From an uncultured Sphingomonas sp. (GTDB lineage Bacteria; Pseudomonadota; Alphaproteobacteria; Sphingomonadales; Sphingomonadaceae): a stretch of DNA of 64,000 nt. How positions within the stretch are numbered: position 1 is the first letter of the stretch; every line of letters begins with the position of its first letter. Position numbers and translations under genes: made by a program. The stretch covers positions 1-64,000 of the forward strand of contig NZ_CAJXWX010000006.1 in NCBI RefSeq assembly GCF_913062585.1, written 5' to 3'. This document shows, piece after piece, positions 7,844 through 17,316 of this stretch. The notes below the pieces were generated by a model. The model ran no database searches, had not been told where the DNA came from, and saw nothing but the letters and a program-made list of their open reading frames with translations.

Positions 7844-10800
7844 ATGAATATCCGCCACCTTTTCGGTGCGACCGCCTTGATCGGCACCTTGGCTCTGCTG
7901 CCATCGATGGCCCAGGCTCAGGCCGCGGGGAATGCCGATCCTGCGACGGCGACGACGCCGCAACAGGATGTGACGCCTGCGGGCAACACCACCGCCAGCA
8001 CCGCCACGACCGGCTCCAACGACGTCATCGTCACCGGCTCGCGCATCGCCAGCCCCAACCTGACCTCGCCCAACCCGGTGACGAGCGTCCAGGGCTCGGA
8101 GTTCTTCCAGACCGGTCAGGTCTCGATCGGCGACCAGCTGAACCAGCTACCCCAGCTGGCCTCGACCTTCAGCCAGTCCAACTCGACCCGCTTCCTTGGC
8201 ACGTCGGGCCTCAACCTGCTCGACCTGCGCAACCTGGGTACGCAGCGCACGCTGGTGCTGGTCAACGGTCGCCGCCACGTCGCGGGCGACATCCTCAGCT
8301 CCGGCACCTCGGTCGATACCAACACGATCCCGACCGACCTGATCCAGAGCGTCGACATCGTGACCGGCGGCGAGTCCGCCGTCTATGGCTCGGACGCGGT
8401 CGCAGGCGTGGTCAACTTCGTCCTTAAGGACCATTATGAGGGCATCCAGGCCCGCGCCCAGAACGGCGTCAGCACCTATGGTGACGGCCAGGCCAGCTTT
8501 GCCAGCATCCTGGCGGGCAAGAATTTCAACGAAGGTCGCGGCAATGTCGCGGTCAATGTCGAATATGCCCATCAGGACCAGTTTTTCGCATCCAGCCGCC
8601 CGTATCTGTCGCAGCAGCGCTCTTTCGTAGAGGTCAATCCGAACGGCGCGCCGGGCAATCCCGAATATCTGCTATACAATGACGTGCGCAGCGCCTCGTA
8701 CAGCGATACCGGCGTGGTGCGCTTCGGCGGCAACTCGCTGCTGAATGCGGGCACCGCGCCGAACGGTGTCGCCTATTATGTCCCCTATCAGTTCACGCCA
8801 GACGGCAATCTGGTCCCGCTCACCGGCCAGCGTGTCGGCTATGGTCCGAACGGTTCGTTCATCGGCGGCAATGGCAGCACCGGACGAGAGGGCAACCAGT
8901 TCCAGATCCAGCCCCAGCTGAACCGCGTCAATGTCAGCCTGATCGGCCATTATACCGTCTCGGACGCGTTCGTGCCGTTCGTCGAGGCGACCTATTCGCA
9001 TACTTCGGTCTTCGGATCGGGCTCGAGCGGCCCAGCCTTCATCAATGGCGGCGTGTTCTCCGACAGCCGTGAAGCCATCCGGCTCGACAATCCCTATCTG
9101 ACCGATCAGGCGCGCGCGACGATCGTCGCCAACAAGCTGCTCGCCAATCCCAATGCCAATGTCGGTCCGTCGGGAACGTTCAACGTGCGCGAAATCATGT
9201 TCGGGCTGGGCAACCGGTCGGAACAGTCGGATCGCGACACGTTCCGCATCGTCGGCGGCGTGCGCGGCGACTTCAACAACAACTGGCATTACGAGGTGTC
9301 GGCCAATTACGGATCGTTCCGTGAGAAGACCGAAATCCTGGGCAATCTAAACGTCCAGCGCTTCCTGCTGGCCAATGACGCGGTCCGCAACAGCGCCGGG
9401 CAGATCGTCTGCCGCTCGCAGGTCGATCCGACCGCGGCGGTCGGCTATGCCGGCGTGAACGATCCGAACCAGGCCTCGGTCCTGGCCAATGACGTCGCGG
9501 CCTGCGTGCCGATCAACGTGATGGGTGGCCAGTTCACCCAGGCCCAGCGCAACTATCTGCTCCAGAACACGACCTCGGTCGGCAAGATCACGCAGCTGGA
9601 CATCAGCGGCTATCTGTCGGGCGATCTGGAACAGCTGTTCTCGCTGCCCGGCGGCCCGATCGGCTTCTCGATCGGTGGCGAGTATCGGCGCGAGACCAAC
9701 TATTACTCGCAGGACCCGCTCGTCTCGGAGGGCTATACCTTCTATAACGCCATCCCGACCTTCAATGCGCCGGCGATGATCGTGAAGGAGGCGTTCGGCG
9801 AAGTCCGGGTGCCGCTGCTCAAGGACCTTCCGCTCATCAAGGAGCTGACGCTTTCGGGTGCGGCGCGTGTTTCGGACTATAACACGACGGCGGGTACGGT
9901 CTGGTCGTATAACGCGTCGGCGATCTGGAAGCCGGTCAGCGACCTGACCTTCCGCGCCAGCTATGCCCGCGCGGTGCGCGCGCCGAACCTGGGCGAACTC
10001 TACACCCCGCCCGGCGCCAATTATCAGTTGGTCTCGGACCCCTGCTCGGCCGACAACATCACCAAGGGGACGAACCCCGCCAATCGCCAGGCGAATTGCG
10101 CGGCGGCGGGACGCCCGTCGGGCTATAATTTCCAATATTCCAACTCGCTGCTCTACCAGAGCGGCGGCAATCCCAGCCTGCGGGCGGAGCGGTCGGACTC
10201 CTACACCTATGGCGGCGTGTTCCAGCCGCACTGGGTCCCCGGCCTGTCGCTGACGGTCGACTATTATAATATCCGCGTCCAGCAGGCGATCGCCTCGGTC
10301 GATGCACAGACGATCATCAACCAATGCTATGATCTGCCGACGCTCAGCAACCAGTTCTGCGCGCTGTTCAAGCGTGCCGGGGCCAGCGGCGGACCCAGCG
10401 GCGAAATCCCCTTCCAGATCCTGGAGGGCTCGCTCCTGTCGGCCGGCGTCAACTTCGCCTCGCTGCGGGCGCGCGGCATTGATGCCGAGCTTGCCTATAA
10501 TCACGACATCGGCACGCTCGGCCGCCTGTCGCTGCGCGGCAATTACACCCATGTCCTGGAGCGCAACGACTATACCGATCCGACCCGTCCCGACTATGTG
10601 ACGCGCGATCTGAACAATCTGGGGACGCCGCAGGACCGCTTCACGATCAACGCCAACTTCATGACGGGGCCGTTCACCTTCGGCTATCGTCTGCGCTGGT
10701 ATGGTCGCCAATATGTCGGCGATTACGCCTATTACAACACGCTCAACGGGATCGCGCCGACCGATCCCTATTATGCCGATCACAAATATTATCCGGTCGT

Positions 10801-10978
10801 CGCCTATCACGACATCCGGCTGGGTGTGGACGCCACCAAGAACTTCAACTTCTATCTGGGCGTCACCAATCTGGGCGACAAGCATCCGCCGCTCGACCTG
10901 ACCGGTCTGGGCGCGGGCAGCGGGCAATATGATACGCTCGGCCGCTTCGTCTATGCGGGCGTCCAGGCCAAGTTCTAA
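7844..10978 (+). CDS. TonB-dependent outer-membrane receptor (carbohydrate type)
   Basis: Energy-dependent outer-membrane transporter, likely for an oligosaccharide. The ATG at 7844 (MNIRHLFGAT) is preferred over an in-frame ATG 33 bases upstream because it begins a signal peptide (hydrophobic LIGTLALLPSMAQAQA) and follows GGGGGAAACC. The mature protein has a Thr/Ala-rich linker, the IVTGSRI motif before the plug domain, plug features (RNLGTQRTLVLVNGRR, SVDIVTGGESAVYGSDAVAGVVNFV) and a long 22-strand-type barrel ending in a C-terminal Phe (VQAKF). At about 1044 residues it belongs to the large oligosaccharide receptors. It is followed by a strong terminator, so it forms a single-gene unit at the left edge of the polysaccharide locus. 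Confidence 0.92.
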   Translation: MNIRHLFGATALIGTLALLPSMAQAQAAGNADPATATTPQQDVTPAGNTTASTATTGSNDVIVTGSRIASPNLTSPNPVTSVQGSEFFQTGQVSIGDQLNQLPQLASTFSQSNSTRFLGTSGLNLLDLRNLGTQRTLVLVNGRRHVAGDILSSGTSVDTNTIPTDLIQSVDIVTGGESAVYGSDAVAGVVNFVLKDHYEGIQARAQNGVSTYGDGQASFASILAGKNFNEGRGNVAVNVEYAHQDQFFASSRPYLSQQRSFVEVNPNGAPGNPEYLLYNDVRSASYSDTGVVRFGGNSLLNAGTAPNGVAYYVPYQFTPDGNLVPLTGQRVGYGPNGSFIGGNGSTGREGNQFQIQPQLNRVNVSLIGHYTVSDAFVPFVEATYSHTSVFGSGSSGPAFINGGVFSDSREAIRLDNPYLTDQARATIVANKLLANPNANVGPSGTFNVREIMFGLGNRSEQSDRDTFRIVGGVRGDFNNNWHYEVSANYGSFREKTEILGNLNVQRFLLANDAVRNSAGQIVCRSQVDPTAAVGYAGVNDPNQASVLANDVAACVPINVMGGQFTQAQRNYLLQNTTSVGKITQLDISGYLSGDLEQLFSLPGGPIGFSIGGEYRRETNYYSQDPLVSEGYTFYNAIPTFNAPAMIVKEAFGEVRVPLLKDLPLIKELTLSGAARVSDYNTTAGTVWSYNASAIWKPVSDLTFRASYARAVRAPNLGELYTPPGANYQLVSDPCSADNITKGTNPANRQANCAAAGRPSGYNFQYSNSLLYQSGGNPSLRAERSDSYTYGGVFQPHWVPGLSLTVDYYNIRVQQAIASVDAQTIINQCYDLPTLSNQFCALFKRAGASGGPSGEIPFQILEGSLLSAGVNFASLRARGIDAELAYNHDIGTLGRLSLRGNYTHVLERNDYTDPTRPDYVTRDLNNLGTPQDRFTINANFMTGPFTFGYRLRWYGRQYVGDYAYYNTLNGIAPTDPYYADHKYYPVVAYHDIRLGVDATKNFNFYLGVTNLGDKHPPLDLTGLGAGSGQYDTLGRFVYAGVQAKF

Positions 10979-10994
10979 GGCCCGACCTGAAATA

Positions 10995-11034
10995 GGGGCT
11001 GCCCGTCTAATATGGACGGGCGGCCCTTTTTTTT
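10995..11034 (+). terminator. Intrinsic terminator of the receptor gene
   Basis: A GC-rich stem of about 12 pairs (GGGCtGCCCGTC paired with GACGGGCgGCCC, one G-T pair) with a short AT-rich loop is followed by eight T residues at 11027-11034. It lies 16 bases after the receptor stop and directly against the end of the convergent deaminase gene. Confidence 0.9.
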
Positions 11035-11039
11035 CAGCG

Positions 11040-11531
11040 TCAGAGGTTCGCCTGTTCCTCTTTCGGCAGGTCGGCATCGGGCGGATAATAGAGCGCGGCG
11101 CATTCCGCGCGCAGGCACCCACCCTCGGTCACGATATCGTCGCGATACGCGTCGGCTATGAAGCCCAATGTATCGACATGCCGCGCCTCGAAATACATCG
11201 GGTGCACGTCATCGCGCCCCGCGCCGTAAACGACCCGCCCGACCTTCGACCAGATCGAGGCCATGGTGCACATGCCGCAGGGTTGCAGCGTGGAGTAGAG
11301 GGTCGCCCCGCGCAGCTCCAACGCCCCCTGCCCTTCGCAACCGCGACGGATCGCCATCATCTCCGCATGGGCGGTGGCGTCGGGCAGTTCCTCGGTCTGG
11401 TTACGCTCGGCGGCGATCACCTGCCCGTCGAGCACGATCACCGAGCCCAAAGGCGAGGTCGAGGGGTCGGAGCCTTTCGACGTCGCAACCGCGATCGCCA
11501 TGCGCATCCATTTTTCGTCGTCCTGGGTCAT
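11040..11531 (-). CDS. Nucleoside/CMP deaminase-family zinc hydrolase
   Basis: A 163-residue protein of the cytidine/deoxycytidylate deaminase fold. The zinc site is complete: His55 and catalytic Glu57 in DATAHAEMMAIRR, and Cys85/Cys88 in LQPCGMCTMA. The PCGMC form and overall length suit guanine deaminase or tRNA-adenosine deaminase-like members; the exact substrate (guanine, cytosine or a modified base) cannot be told from sequence alone. It lies 53 bases behind the GH2 gene on the same strand and may be read through from that operon, but it has no obvious role in sugar breakdown. Confidence 0.8.
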   Translation of the reverse strand: MTQDDEKWMRMAIAVATSKGSDPSTSPLGSVIVLDGQVIAAERNQTEELPDATAHAEMMAIRRGCEGQGALELRGATLYSTLQPCGMCTMASIWSKVGRVVYGAGRDDVHPMYFEARHVDTLGFIADAYRDDIVTEGGCLRAECAALYYPPDADLPKEEQANL

Positions 11532-11584
11532 GCCGCGGCCAACGCGGCACGCCCAGTTCCGGGCCCAAGCCGTTGAAATACCGC

Positions 11585-13456
11585 CTATCGGGCGGTCGAC
11601 TTTGCGCCGTAATAGTCGCTCAACACCGCGAAAGCCTCCTTACGCTGCCCGGTTTCGGAGATCAGCCCCTTGCGGTTCCACCCCTGCTGGAAGTCCGGGT
11701 TCTGGCGGCGCGGCGAGCGGAAGTCCTTCAGGATCCAGGGCGACATGCCGCGCAAGGTCGGGATATGATCCGCCATGCCCAGCGTCGCGCGGTAATAATC
11801 GGCCTGATACTCCTCTGAGAATTTCTGCTTGTTGGCGGGATCGTGGAAGCCCGCCCGCGCATCGGCGCCGAACTCCGAGAAGATCAGCGGCTTGTCGGCG
11901 GGCACCCGCCACTCGCTACGGCCGAGATCGGCCAGGCGGTCCTGCGTATACCAGCCATTATAGGTGTTGATCGCCATGACATCAAGCGCCTCGGCCAGCG
12001 GATCGGCGAGCGTCATGACGGGATGGTCGGCACTCTCGTCCCGCTCCACGAGCAGCGCCGCGCTGACCAGCCGCGTATCGTCCAGGCGCCGGACATCGCC
12101 GACCAGCGTGCGCAGGAAACTGTTGCGCGCGTCGGTCACCGGGGTTTCGTTGGCGACGCTCCAGATGGCGATCGCGGCGCGGTTGCGGTCGCGCAGGATA
12201 TTCTCCGCCAGCATGGTGCGCGCACGGTTCAGCGTATCCGGATTGGACCAGGCCACCCGCCAATAGACGGGCACTTCGCTCCACACGATCAGGCCCAGCT
12301 CGTCGGCCAGGCGGACGGTGACGTCGGAATGCGGATAATGGGCCAGCCGGACGAAATTGCCGTGCAACCCGTCCTTGATCTCGCTGAGCAGCGCCCGCGA
12401 CGCCGCCGGGGTCATGGCGCGGGTCGGATCGACGCCCAATTCCTCCTCATGCATCGAGATGCCGCGCAGGAAGATCGGCTTGCCGTTGAGCAGAATGTCG
12501 GCCCCGCGCCGCTCGATGGTGCGGAAGCCGATGCGGTCGCGCCACTGATCCTCGCCGGACGCGATGGCAACGTCATAGAGCTTGGGCCGGTCGGGCGACC
12601 AGCGGATCAGCGCGCGCGGCGCCGCCATGGTCGCGCGCCAATTGCCACCCGCATCGGTCACGCCCGCCCGGTCGAGCCCCAGCTCGGCGATGCGCAGGCG
12701 AACGGGCCGGTTGGCGGCCTGCGGTCCGTCGAGATGGACGTCGACCGCCATCTTGCCGTCACGGGTCAGGCGGACCCACGCATCGTCGACATAAGTATCG
12801 GGCGTCTGGATCAGCCGTACCGGCCGCGTGATGCCGCCATAATTCTCCCAGTCGGTGACGGGCGGCGGCACGGTGGCCTCGGTCGCCTGGCTGTCGACCC
12901 CGACCGTGATCTGGTTCTGCCCGTCGCGCAGCAGGCCGGTGACGTCGAAGGCGAAGGGCGTGAAGCCGCCCTCATGCCGCCCCACCTGCTTGCCGTTCAG
13001 ATAGACGATAGTCGCATAATTGGCCGCGCCGAAGCGCAGGAAATAGCGCCCTTTGCGCACGGGCGGCGCGGCGAACGTCCGCTGATACCACATCAGCCCG
13101 TCATAATGGCGAAGCTCCGGCGCCTGGGTCAGCCAGGACGAGGGGAGCGAGGTCAGCGGCGAATGGGCGAGATCGAACTCATAGAGGACCCGGCTGTCCT
13201 TCGCCATCGCGGCGCGGACATCGACATCGCGCCAGCGCTGCTGCCCCGCATCGGGCATCCCGCCATGGAAGCCCGCAATGCCGGATCGGAACGGGTCGAT
13301 CGAATAATGCCACGGCCCCGACAGGTCGGTGCCGTCGCGCAGATCGGCAGCGGCCAGGACCGGCCCCGGAGACGGCGGCGCCTCCTGCGCCGCAAGCGGC
13401 GATCCCAGTATCGCCAGCATTCCGGCCATGGCGCCGGTCCAGCCTTTTCCGATCAT
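11585..13456 (-). CDS. GH2 beta-glucuronidase, exported
   Basis: A 623-residue glycoside hydrolase family 2 enzyme with an N-terminal signal peptide (MAGMLAILGSPLAAQ). Sugar-binding and immunoglobulin-like domains (WYQRTF, GGFTPFAFDVT, NYGGITRPVRL) precede a TIM barrel. The catalytic acid/base Glu is in IWSVANETP (about residue 437) and the nucleophile Glu in FSEFGAD (about 527). The WNRKG segment near residue 594 carries the Asn-x-Lys pair that in beta-glucuronidases contacts the uronate carboxylate, which favours glucuronidase over galactosidase. It likely releases glucuronate in the periplasm. GGGAG lies upstream of the ATG. It is the third gene after a receptor and an alpha/beta hydrolase on the same strand. 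Confidence 0.85.
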   Translation of the reverse strand: MIGKGWTGAMAGMLAILGSPLAAQEAPPSPGPVLAAADLRDGTDLSGPWHYSIDPFRSGIAGFHGGMPDAGQQRWRDVDVRAAMAKDSRVLYEFDLAHSPLTSLPSSWLTQAPELRHYDGLMWYQRTFAAPPVRKGRYFLRFGAANYATIVYLNGKQVGRHEGGFTPFAFDVTGLLRDGQNQITVGVDSQATEATVPPPVTDWENYGGITRPVRLIQTPDTYVDDAWVRLTRDGKMAVDVHLDGPQAANRPVRLRIAELGLDRAGVTDAGGNWRATMAAPRALIRWSPDRPKLYDVAIASGEDQWRDRIGFRTIERRGADILLNGKPIFLRGISMHEEELGVDPTRAMTPAASRALLSEIKDGLHGNFVRLAHYPHSDVTVRLADELGLIVWSEVPVYWRVAWSNPDTLNRARTMLAENILRDRNRAAIAIWSVANETPVTDARNSFLRTLVGDVRRLDDTRLVSAALLVERDESADHPVMTLADPLAEALDVMAINTYNGWYTQDRLADLGRSEWRVPADKPLIFSEFGADARAGFHDPANKQKFSEEYQADYYRATLGMADHIPTLRGMSPWILKDFRSPRRQNPDFQQGWNRKGLISETGQRKEAFAVLSDYYGAKSTAR

Positions 13457-13530
13457 CGCTTCGCTCTCCCTGTTTAGCCGGTTCTAACCCATTCCTGCGC
13501 AGCGGCCAGTCGATCGGGCCGCGTCCCGCC

Positions 13531-14838
13531 TCAGGGCGCCGGTCTATATTCGAACGTCATGCCGACCGCGCGGCCGGGCTGAAAGCCCTTCCAAACGGTC
13601 GAGGCGGGCGGGCCCGGGCTGTATTGCGCCACCCGGCCGACCGGCACGTTCGGCCAACGGCCCGCATCGGACTGCACCTCCAGGCCGTTCAGATAGGCGT
13701 CCTTCGCGGTCTCGCCCTTCACATAGCGGTCGAGAAAGGCCGTGATGAAATGCGTCTGGATGGGCAGCAAGCGATCCTTGCGCCAGACGGCGTCCTCGAA
13801 CCAGTCCATGTCCCAGAAACGCTGACGCATGGCGGGCGGCGCACCAACCAGCGCGATGCTGTGCCCGGCCTGGGCGAAGGTCAGCAGATAGCGCGGCGCG
13901 GAAGCAGGTGCGGTGAACAGCGCACGCACCGCGTCATGGCCGACCACCCGGTCATGGTCGCCGACCACGATCAGGGTCGGCGCGTTCACCGCGCCCACAC
14001 CCTGCCCGGTCCAGATCGGGACCTCGCCGAACCGCGCGGCGGGGGCGAGCGCGACGATCGCCTTCACGCCCGGCACCGACAGGTCCCCACTCCGCGCAGC
14101 CCCGGCCGCATAGGCGCCAAGGATGCCACGGCTCAATCCGGCTATGGCAGGGTTGAGCGGCGCGCCCCCGACGGTCAACACGCCGTAGCCGCCCATCGAA
14201 TAGCCGATCAGTGCCGTTCGGGCCGGATCGGCGGCAGCGAGGATGCCGTCCTGCGCGGTCGCCCGCTTCTGCGCTTCCCGTGCGACAAAGGCGATGTCGA
14301 GCGGCCGCCGGGCGATCGGCCCTGCCCTGGCGGCGTCGGTACGGATGCTGATCGGCGGATCGCGAAAGGCCGGGGCGACGACCACATAGCCCTTGCTCGC
14401 CAGGTTCTCGCCCAGCCAGGACAGGACCTCCGGCGTGTTGCCGTAACCATGGGCGAGGATGACGAGCGGAAACCGCCCCGTCGCCACGGGCCGGTCAGCC
14501 GAAGCCAGCCCCGGCAGGTCGAAGGGCACGTCCCGCCCGTCTTCGCCGGACAGGGCGGTGTGATAGGTGATGCCGGGCCCGGCAGACGCCGCCGGATACC
14601 AGATGACCAGCGGCAAATGCCGGTCGACGATGGCGGGCCGATCGCGGCCCTGCAACGGATCGGCCTGCCCCGGCTGGACGAACTCGGTCCGCATCACGCC
14701 GACGGGATAGCGGCCCAGCTGCGCCAGCTCGGGCGCGTCGACGGGCGGACGGGCGGGTGCCCCCTCCCCCACGCCCTGTCCCTGCGCGGCGGCGACAGCG
14801 GCCAGGACCGCGACCGCCCCCAGCACCGCGCGCCGCAT
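13531..14838 (-). CDS. Alpha/beta hydrolase, exported, esterase-like
   Basis: A 435-residue secreted protein (hydrophobic N-terminus LGAVAVLAAVAAAQG) of the alpha/beta hydrolase fold related to dienelactone hydrolases and chlorophyllase/PETase-type esterases. LVILAHGYGN supplies the oxyanion region, GYSMGGYG the nucleophile Ser (about residue 213), VVGDHDRVV the acid region and AGHSIAL the His. Its ATG overlaps the stop of the preceding receptor gene (ATGA at 14835-14838), so the two are probably translationally coupled. In this setting it may remove acyl or ester groups (acetyl, feruloyl, methyl) from the imported glycan; the true substrate is unknown. Confidence 0.8.
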   Translation of the reverse strand: MRRAVLGAVAVLAAVAAAQGQGVGEGAPARPPVDAPELAQLGRYPVGVMRTEFVQPGQADPLQGRDRPAIVDRHLPLVIWYPAASAGPGITYHTALSGEDGRDVPFDLPGLASADRPVATGRFPLVILAHGYGNTPEVLSWLGENLASKGYVVVAPAFRDPPISIRTDAARAGPIARRPLDIAFVAREAQKRATAQDGILAAADPARTALIGYSMGGYGVLTVGGAPLNPAIAGLSRGILGAYAAGAARSGDLSVPGVKAIVALAPAARFGEVPIWTGQGVGAVNAPTLIVVGDHDRVVGHDAVRALFTAPASAPRYLLTFAQAGHSIALVGAPPAMRQRFWDMDWFEDAVWRKDRLLPIQTHFITAFLDRYVKGETAKDAYLNGLEVQSDAGRWPNVPVGRVAQYSPGPPASTVWKGFQPGRAVGMTFEYRPAP

Positions 14839-17144
14839 CAGAAGTTGAAGCCCAGCCGGAGCCCGCCATAGCGGCGGAAATCACGCGGCAGCACCGCCTG
14901 CGTCGCGATATTGCCGCCGAAATTGCCCGCCGTATTCACCAACGACCCATAATATTGCTTGTCGAACAGGTTGTTGACGAAGGCGACCAATTCCCAACGG
15001 CGATCCTCCTGCCGGACGCCCAGACCGACATTCACGATGCTAAAGGCGGGCTGGAAGGTCTGGGGATCGCGCGCCTGAAAATACAGGCTGCTCTGATATT
15101 GCCAGTTCACCTGCGCCACACCGCGCAGATCCTGGGTCAGGCGCGGCGAATAGTCGAGATTGGCGTTGAACTTCCACTTGGGCGCCTGAATCGCGGTCGT
15201 ACCGGTCAGGTTCTGGCTGGCGGGCGAGCCGGTGCAGCCTTGCGCCGCAGTCTGCAACGGATAGCATTGCGCGACGTCGAACTGGGCATATTTGGCGTCC
15301 AGATAGGTCGCCGCCCCGCCCAGGTTGAAGCTGTCGCTGAACCGCATCGACCCTTCGAACTCGATGCCCTTGGTGGTCAGGCGGCCGACATTGGTCAGGC
15401 GATAGTTGGATGTGCCGTCCGCCAGCGTCTCGATGGTCTGGGCCTGAAGGTCGCGGTAGCTGGTGTCGAAGAAGGTGACGTTCGCGGTCAGGCGGCGGTC
15501 GAGGAACTGGCTGCGAATGCCCAGTTCCTTGTCGCGCGACCGCTCGGGCTTGATCGGCCCGGCCAGCGCACGGTTGCGGTTGAACCCGGTGGTCAGGTCA
15601 TAGGTCTGGCCCTTATACCCCGTCGCATAGGTGATGAAGGCGTTGACCGTCGGGCTGAAATCATAGCGCAGCGTGCCGCGATAGGTGCCCGCCGTGTCGC
15701 TGGCATGGCCCGCAAAGGACGTGCCCGCCAGATTGTCGCGGAAGGTATAGGCGACCCGCTCATTCTGCACGCGCCCGCCGCCGGTGAAGGTCAGGTCGGG
15801 CACGATCGTCCAGTCGACTTGCGCGAAGGCCGCGACCTGTCGCGACTGCGAGGTCGCATACCAGTTGGCGAGCGAGAAATAGGGCCCGCGCTGGAACGGA
15901 CGGTTGAACTTCACATTCGCACCGTAGAGGCCGACCGTATAGCGGAACGGCTGGTCGGCATCGGACTGCAGCCGGACCTCCTCGGTCACCTGCTCGGAGT
16001 TGAACACGCCGATCTGGGTGTTGTTGCCCAGATTGCCCGGCGCCGACGTATCGTCATGGTCGAGATAGTCGTTCAGGTGGAACCGGTCATAGGAACTGAT
16101 CGTGACCAGGTTCAGCTTGCCGAGGCCGAACTCGCCGCGGATATAGCCGCCGCCGCCCTCATATTTGGTGCGTGAGTCGTAATTGTTGCTGATGTCCTGA
16201 TTGTCGGGGCCGACGACCACGCCCGGCAGCACGACCGAGGGGGTCAGCCCGGCGGTCCCGCGCAGACGGGCATTGGCTCCGAAGGCCAGAAAGGGGCGCC
16301 CCACGGTCGTGTTGCCGTTGACATAATTGCCCGCGATGGTCAGCGAGGCCGTGTCGGTCGGCTCCCAGCGCAGCTTGCCGCGCAGGTTCAGCGTCTCGCG
16401 ACCATTGACCCGCTTGTTGTTGAACAGGTTGCGGATGTTGCCATCCCACTTGTTATAGGCAGCCGAGACGACATAGCCGAGCTGATCGTTGATAGGGCCG
16501 GAAACGCTGAAGTTGACGCCGCCTTCGCGATCGGTCGTCGCCACCGCATTCGCACGGACGCGAAGCTCCGAGGTCGGGTTGCGGGTGATGAGGTTGACCA
16601 GACCGGCCGAGGCCGACTTGCCGTAAAGCGTGCTCTGCGGCCCGCGCAGCACCTCGATCCGCTCGACATCGGGCAGGTCGGTGAAGGCGCGCGCCTGGAA
16701 CGCCAGCGGCACTTCGTCGACCAGCACCGCGACGCTCGATTCCACGCCGATGCCGAAGGCGAAGGTGCCGACGCCGCGCAGCGAAATGTTGGAGTTCTGC
16801 GGCTGCTCGGCCGGGCGGACGACCAGCGATGACGAGACCTTGCCGATATCGGTGAAGTTGCGGACACCGGCGGCGGCCAGCTGCGCGGGGGCTACGACCG
16901 ACACGGCGAGCGGCACGCGCTGCACATTCTCGGCCCGCTTGTTGGCGGTTACGATGATCTCGCCTGCGCTCACGGGCTCGGGCGCGATGGCCGAGGTCGG
17001 GCCACCGGGGGCGCCCTGGCTATCCTGGGTCAGCTTGGCCTGATCGGCGGGTGCCGGAGCAACCTCCTGCGCCGAAGCCTGGCCTGCGGCAGCCAGCGAC
17101 ACGATCAGCGCGGTCGCAGCCACGGTGGAACGCAGCATCTTCAT
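14838..17144 (-). CDS. TonB-dependent outer-membrane receptor
   Basis: A 768-residue TonB-dependent receptor. The chosen ATG (17144, MKMLRSTVAATALIVSLAAA) gives a clean signal peptide and follows AAGGAGGGG at good spacing; longer in-frame starts do not. After the IIVTANKR motif come the plug domain (NSNISLRGVGTFAFGIG, LVDEVPLAF, VERIEVLRGPQSTLYGKSASAGLVNLITR) and a beta-barrel ending RLGFNF. It is shorter than the other two receptors of the locus and has the iron-siderophore-like plug signature common in sphingomonad receptors, so the ligand cannot be read from the sequence. It heads the operon receptor, alpha/beta hydrolase, GH2. Confidence 0.9.
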   Translation of the reverse strand: MKMLRSTVAATALIVSLAAAGQASAQEVAPAPADQAKLTQDSQGAPGGPTSAIAPEPVSAGEIIVTANKRAENVQRVPLAVSVVAPAQLAAAGVRNFTDIGKVSSSLVVRPAEQPQNSNISLRGVGTFAFGIGVESSVAVLVDEVPLAFQARAFTDLPDVERIEVLRGPQSTLYGKSASAGLVNLITRNPTSELRVRANAVATTDREGGVNFSVSGPINDQLGYVVSAAYNKWDGNIRNLFNNKRVNGRETLNLRGKLRWEPTDTASLTIAGNYVNGNTTVGRPFLAFGANARLRGTAGLTPSVVLPGVVVGPDNQDISNNYDSRTKYEGGGGYIRGEFGLGKLNLVTISSYDRFHLNDYLDHDDTSAPGNLGNNTQIGVFNSEQVTEEVRLQSDADQPFRYTVGLYGANVKFNRPFQRGPYFSLANWYATSQSRQVAAFAQVDWTIVPDLTFTGGGRVQNERVAYTFRDNLAGTSFAGHASDTAGTYRGTLRYDFSPTVNAFITYATGYKGQTYDLTTGFNRNRALAGPIKPERSRDKELGIRSQFLDRRLTANVTFFDTSYRDLQAQTIETLADGTSNYRLTNVGRLTTKGIEFEGSMRFSDSFNLGGAATYLDAKYAQFDVAQCYPLQTAAQGCTGSPASQNLTGTTAIQAPKWKFNANLDYSPRLTQDLRGVAQVNWQYQSSLYFQARDPQTFQPAFSIVNVGLGVRQEDRRWELVAFVNNLFDKQYYGSLVNTAGNFGGNIATQAVLPRDFRRYGGLRLGFNF

Positions 17145-17160
17145 AATCCCCTCCTTTGCA

Positions 17161-17180
17161 GCCGGTCTTGGCCGGTCTTG
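17161..17180. repeat. Tandem 10-bp duplication in the receptor leader
   Basis: GCCGGTCTTG occurs twice in tandem between the ribosome-binding site of the receptor gene and the operator candidate at 17207. The unit resembles the GGTCTT core of that operator, so it may be a degenerate extra binding site or simple slippage. Confidence 0.6.
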
Positions 17181-17206
17181 CTTCGTCAGGAATTCAGCAT
17201 ACCAAA

Positions 17207-17217
17207 TGGTCTTACCA
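17207..17217. promoter_or_regulatory. FadR/GntR-like operator candidate, TGGTCTTACCA
   Basis: TGGT-ctt-ACCA fits the FadR-subfamily consensus TGGTnnnACCA exactly. It lies 63 bases upstream of the receptor ATG at 17144 in an AT-richer patch where a promoter is expected. It matches the sites at 7812 and 21064, pointing to co-regulation of the three units. Confidence 0.5.
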
Positions 17218-17316
17218 ATGCAATGGGGTTGTTTGACCGTAATGATGGGAAGCGTGAAACGGGCGGGACTGCGACATTCCGGCATCAGCAGCCCCGCCCC
17301 GTGCAGGCGAAAAGCC

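Noticed and set aside
9347..11122. A long minus-strand frame across the first receptor gene and its terminator
   Set aside because: It is the shadow of the receptor and crosses an intrinsic terminator and the end of the deaminase gene.
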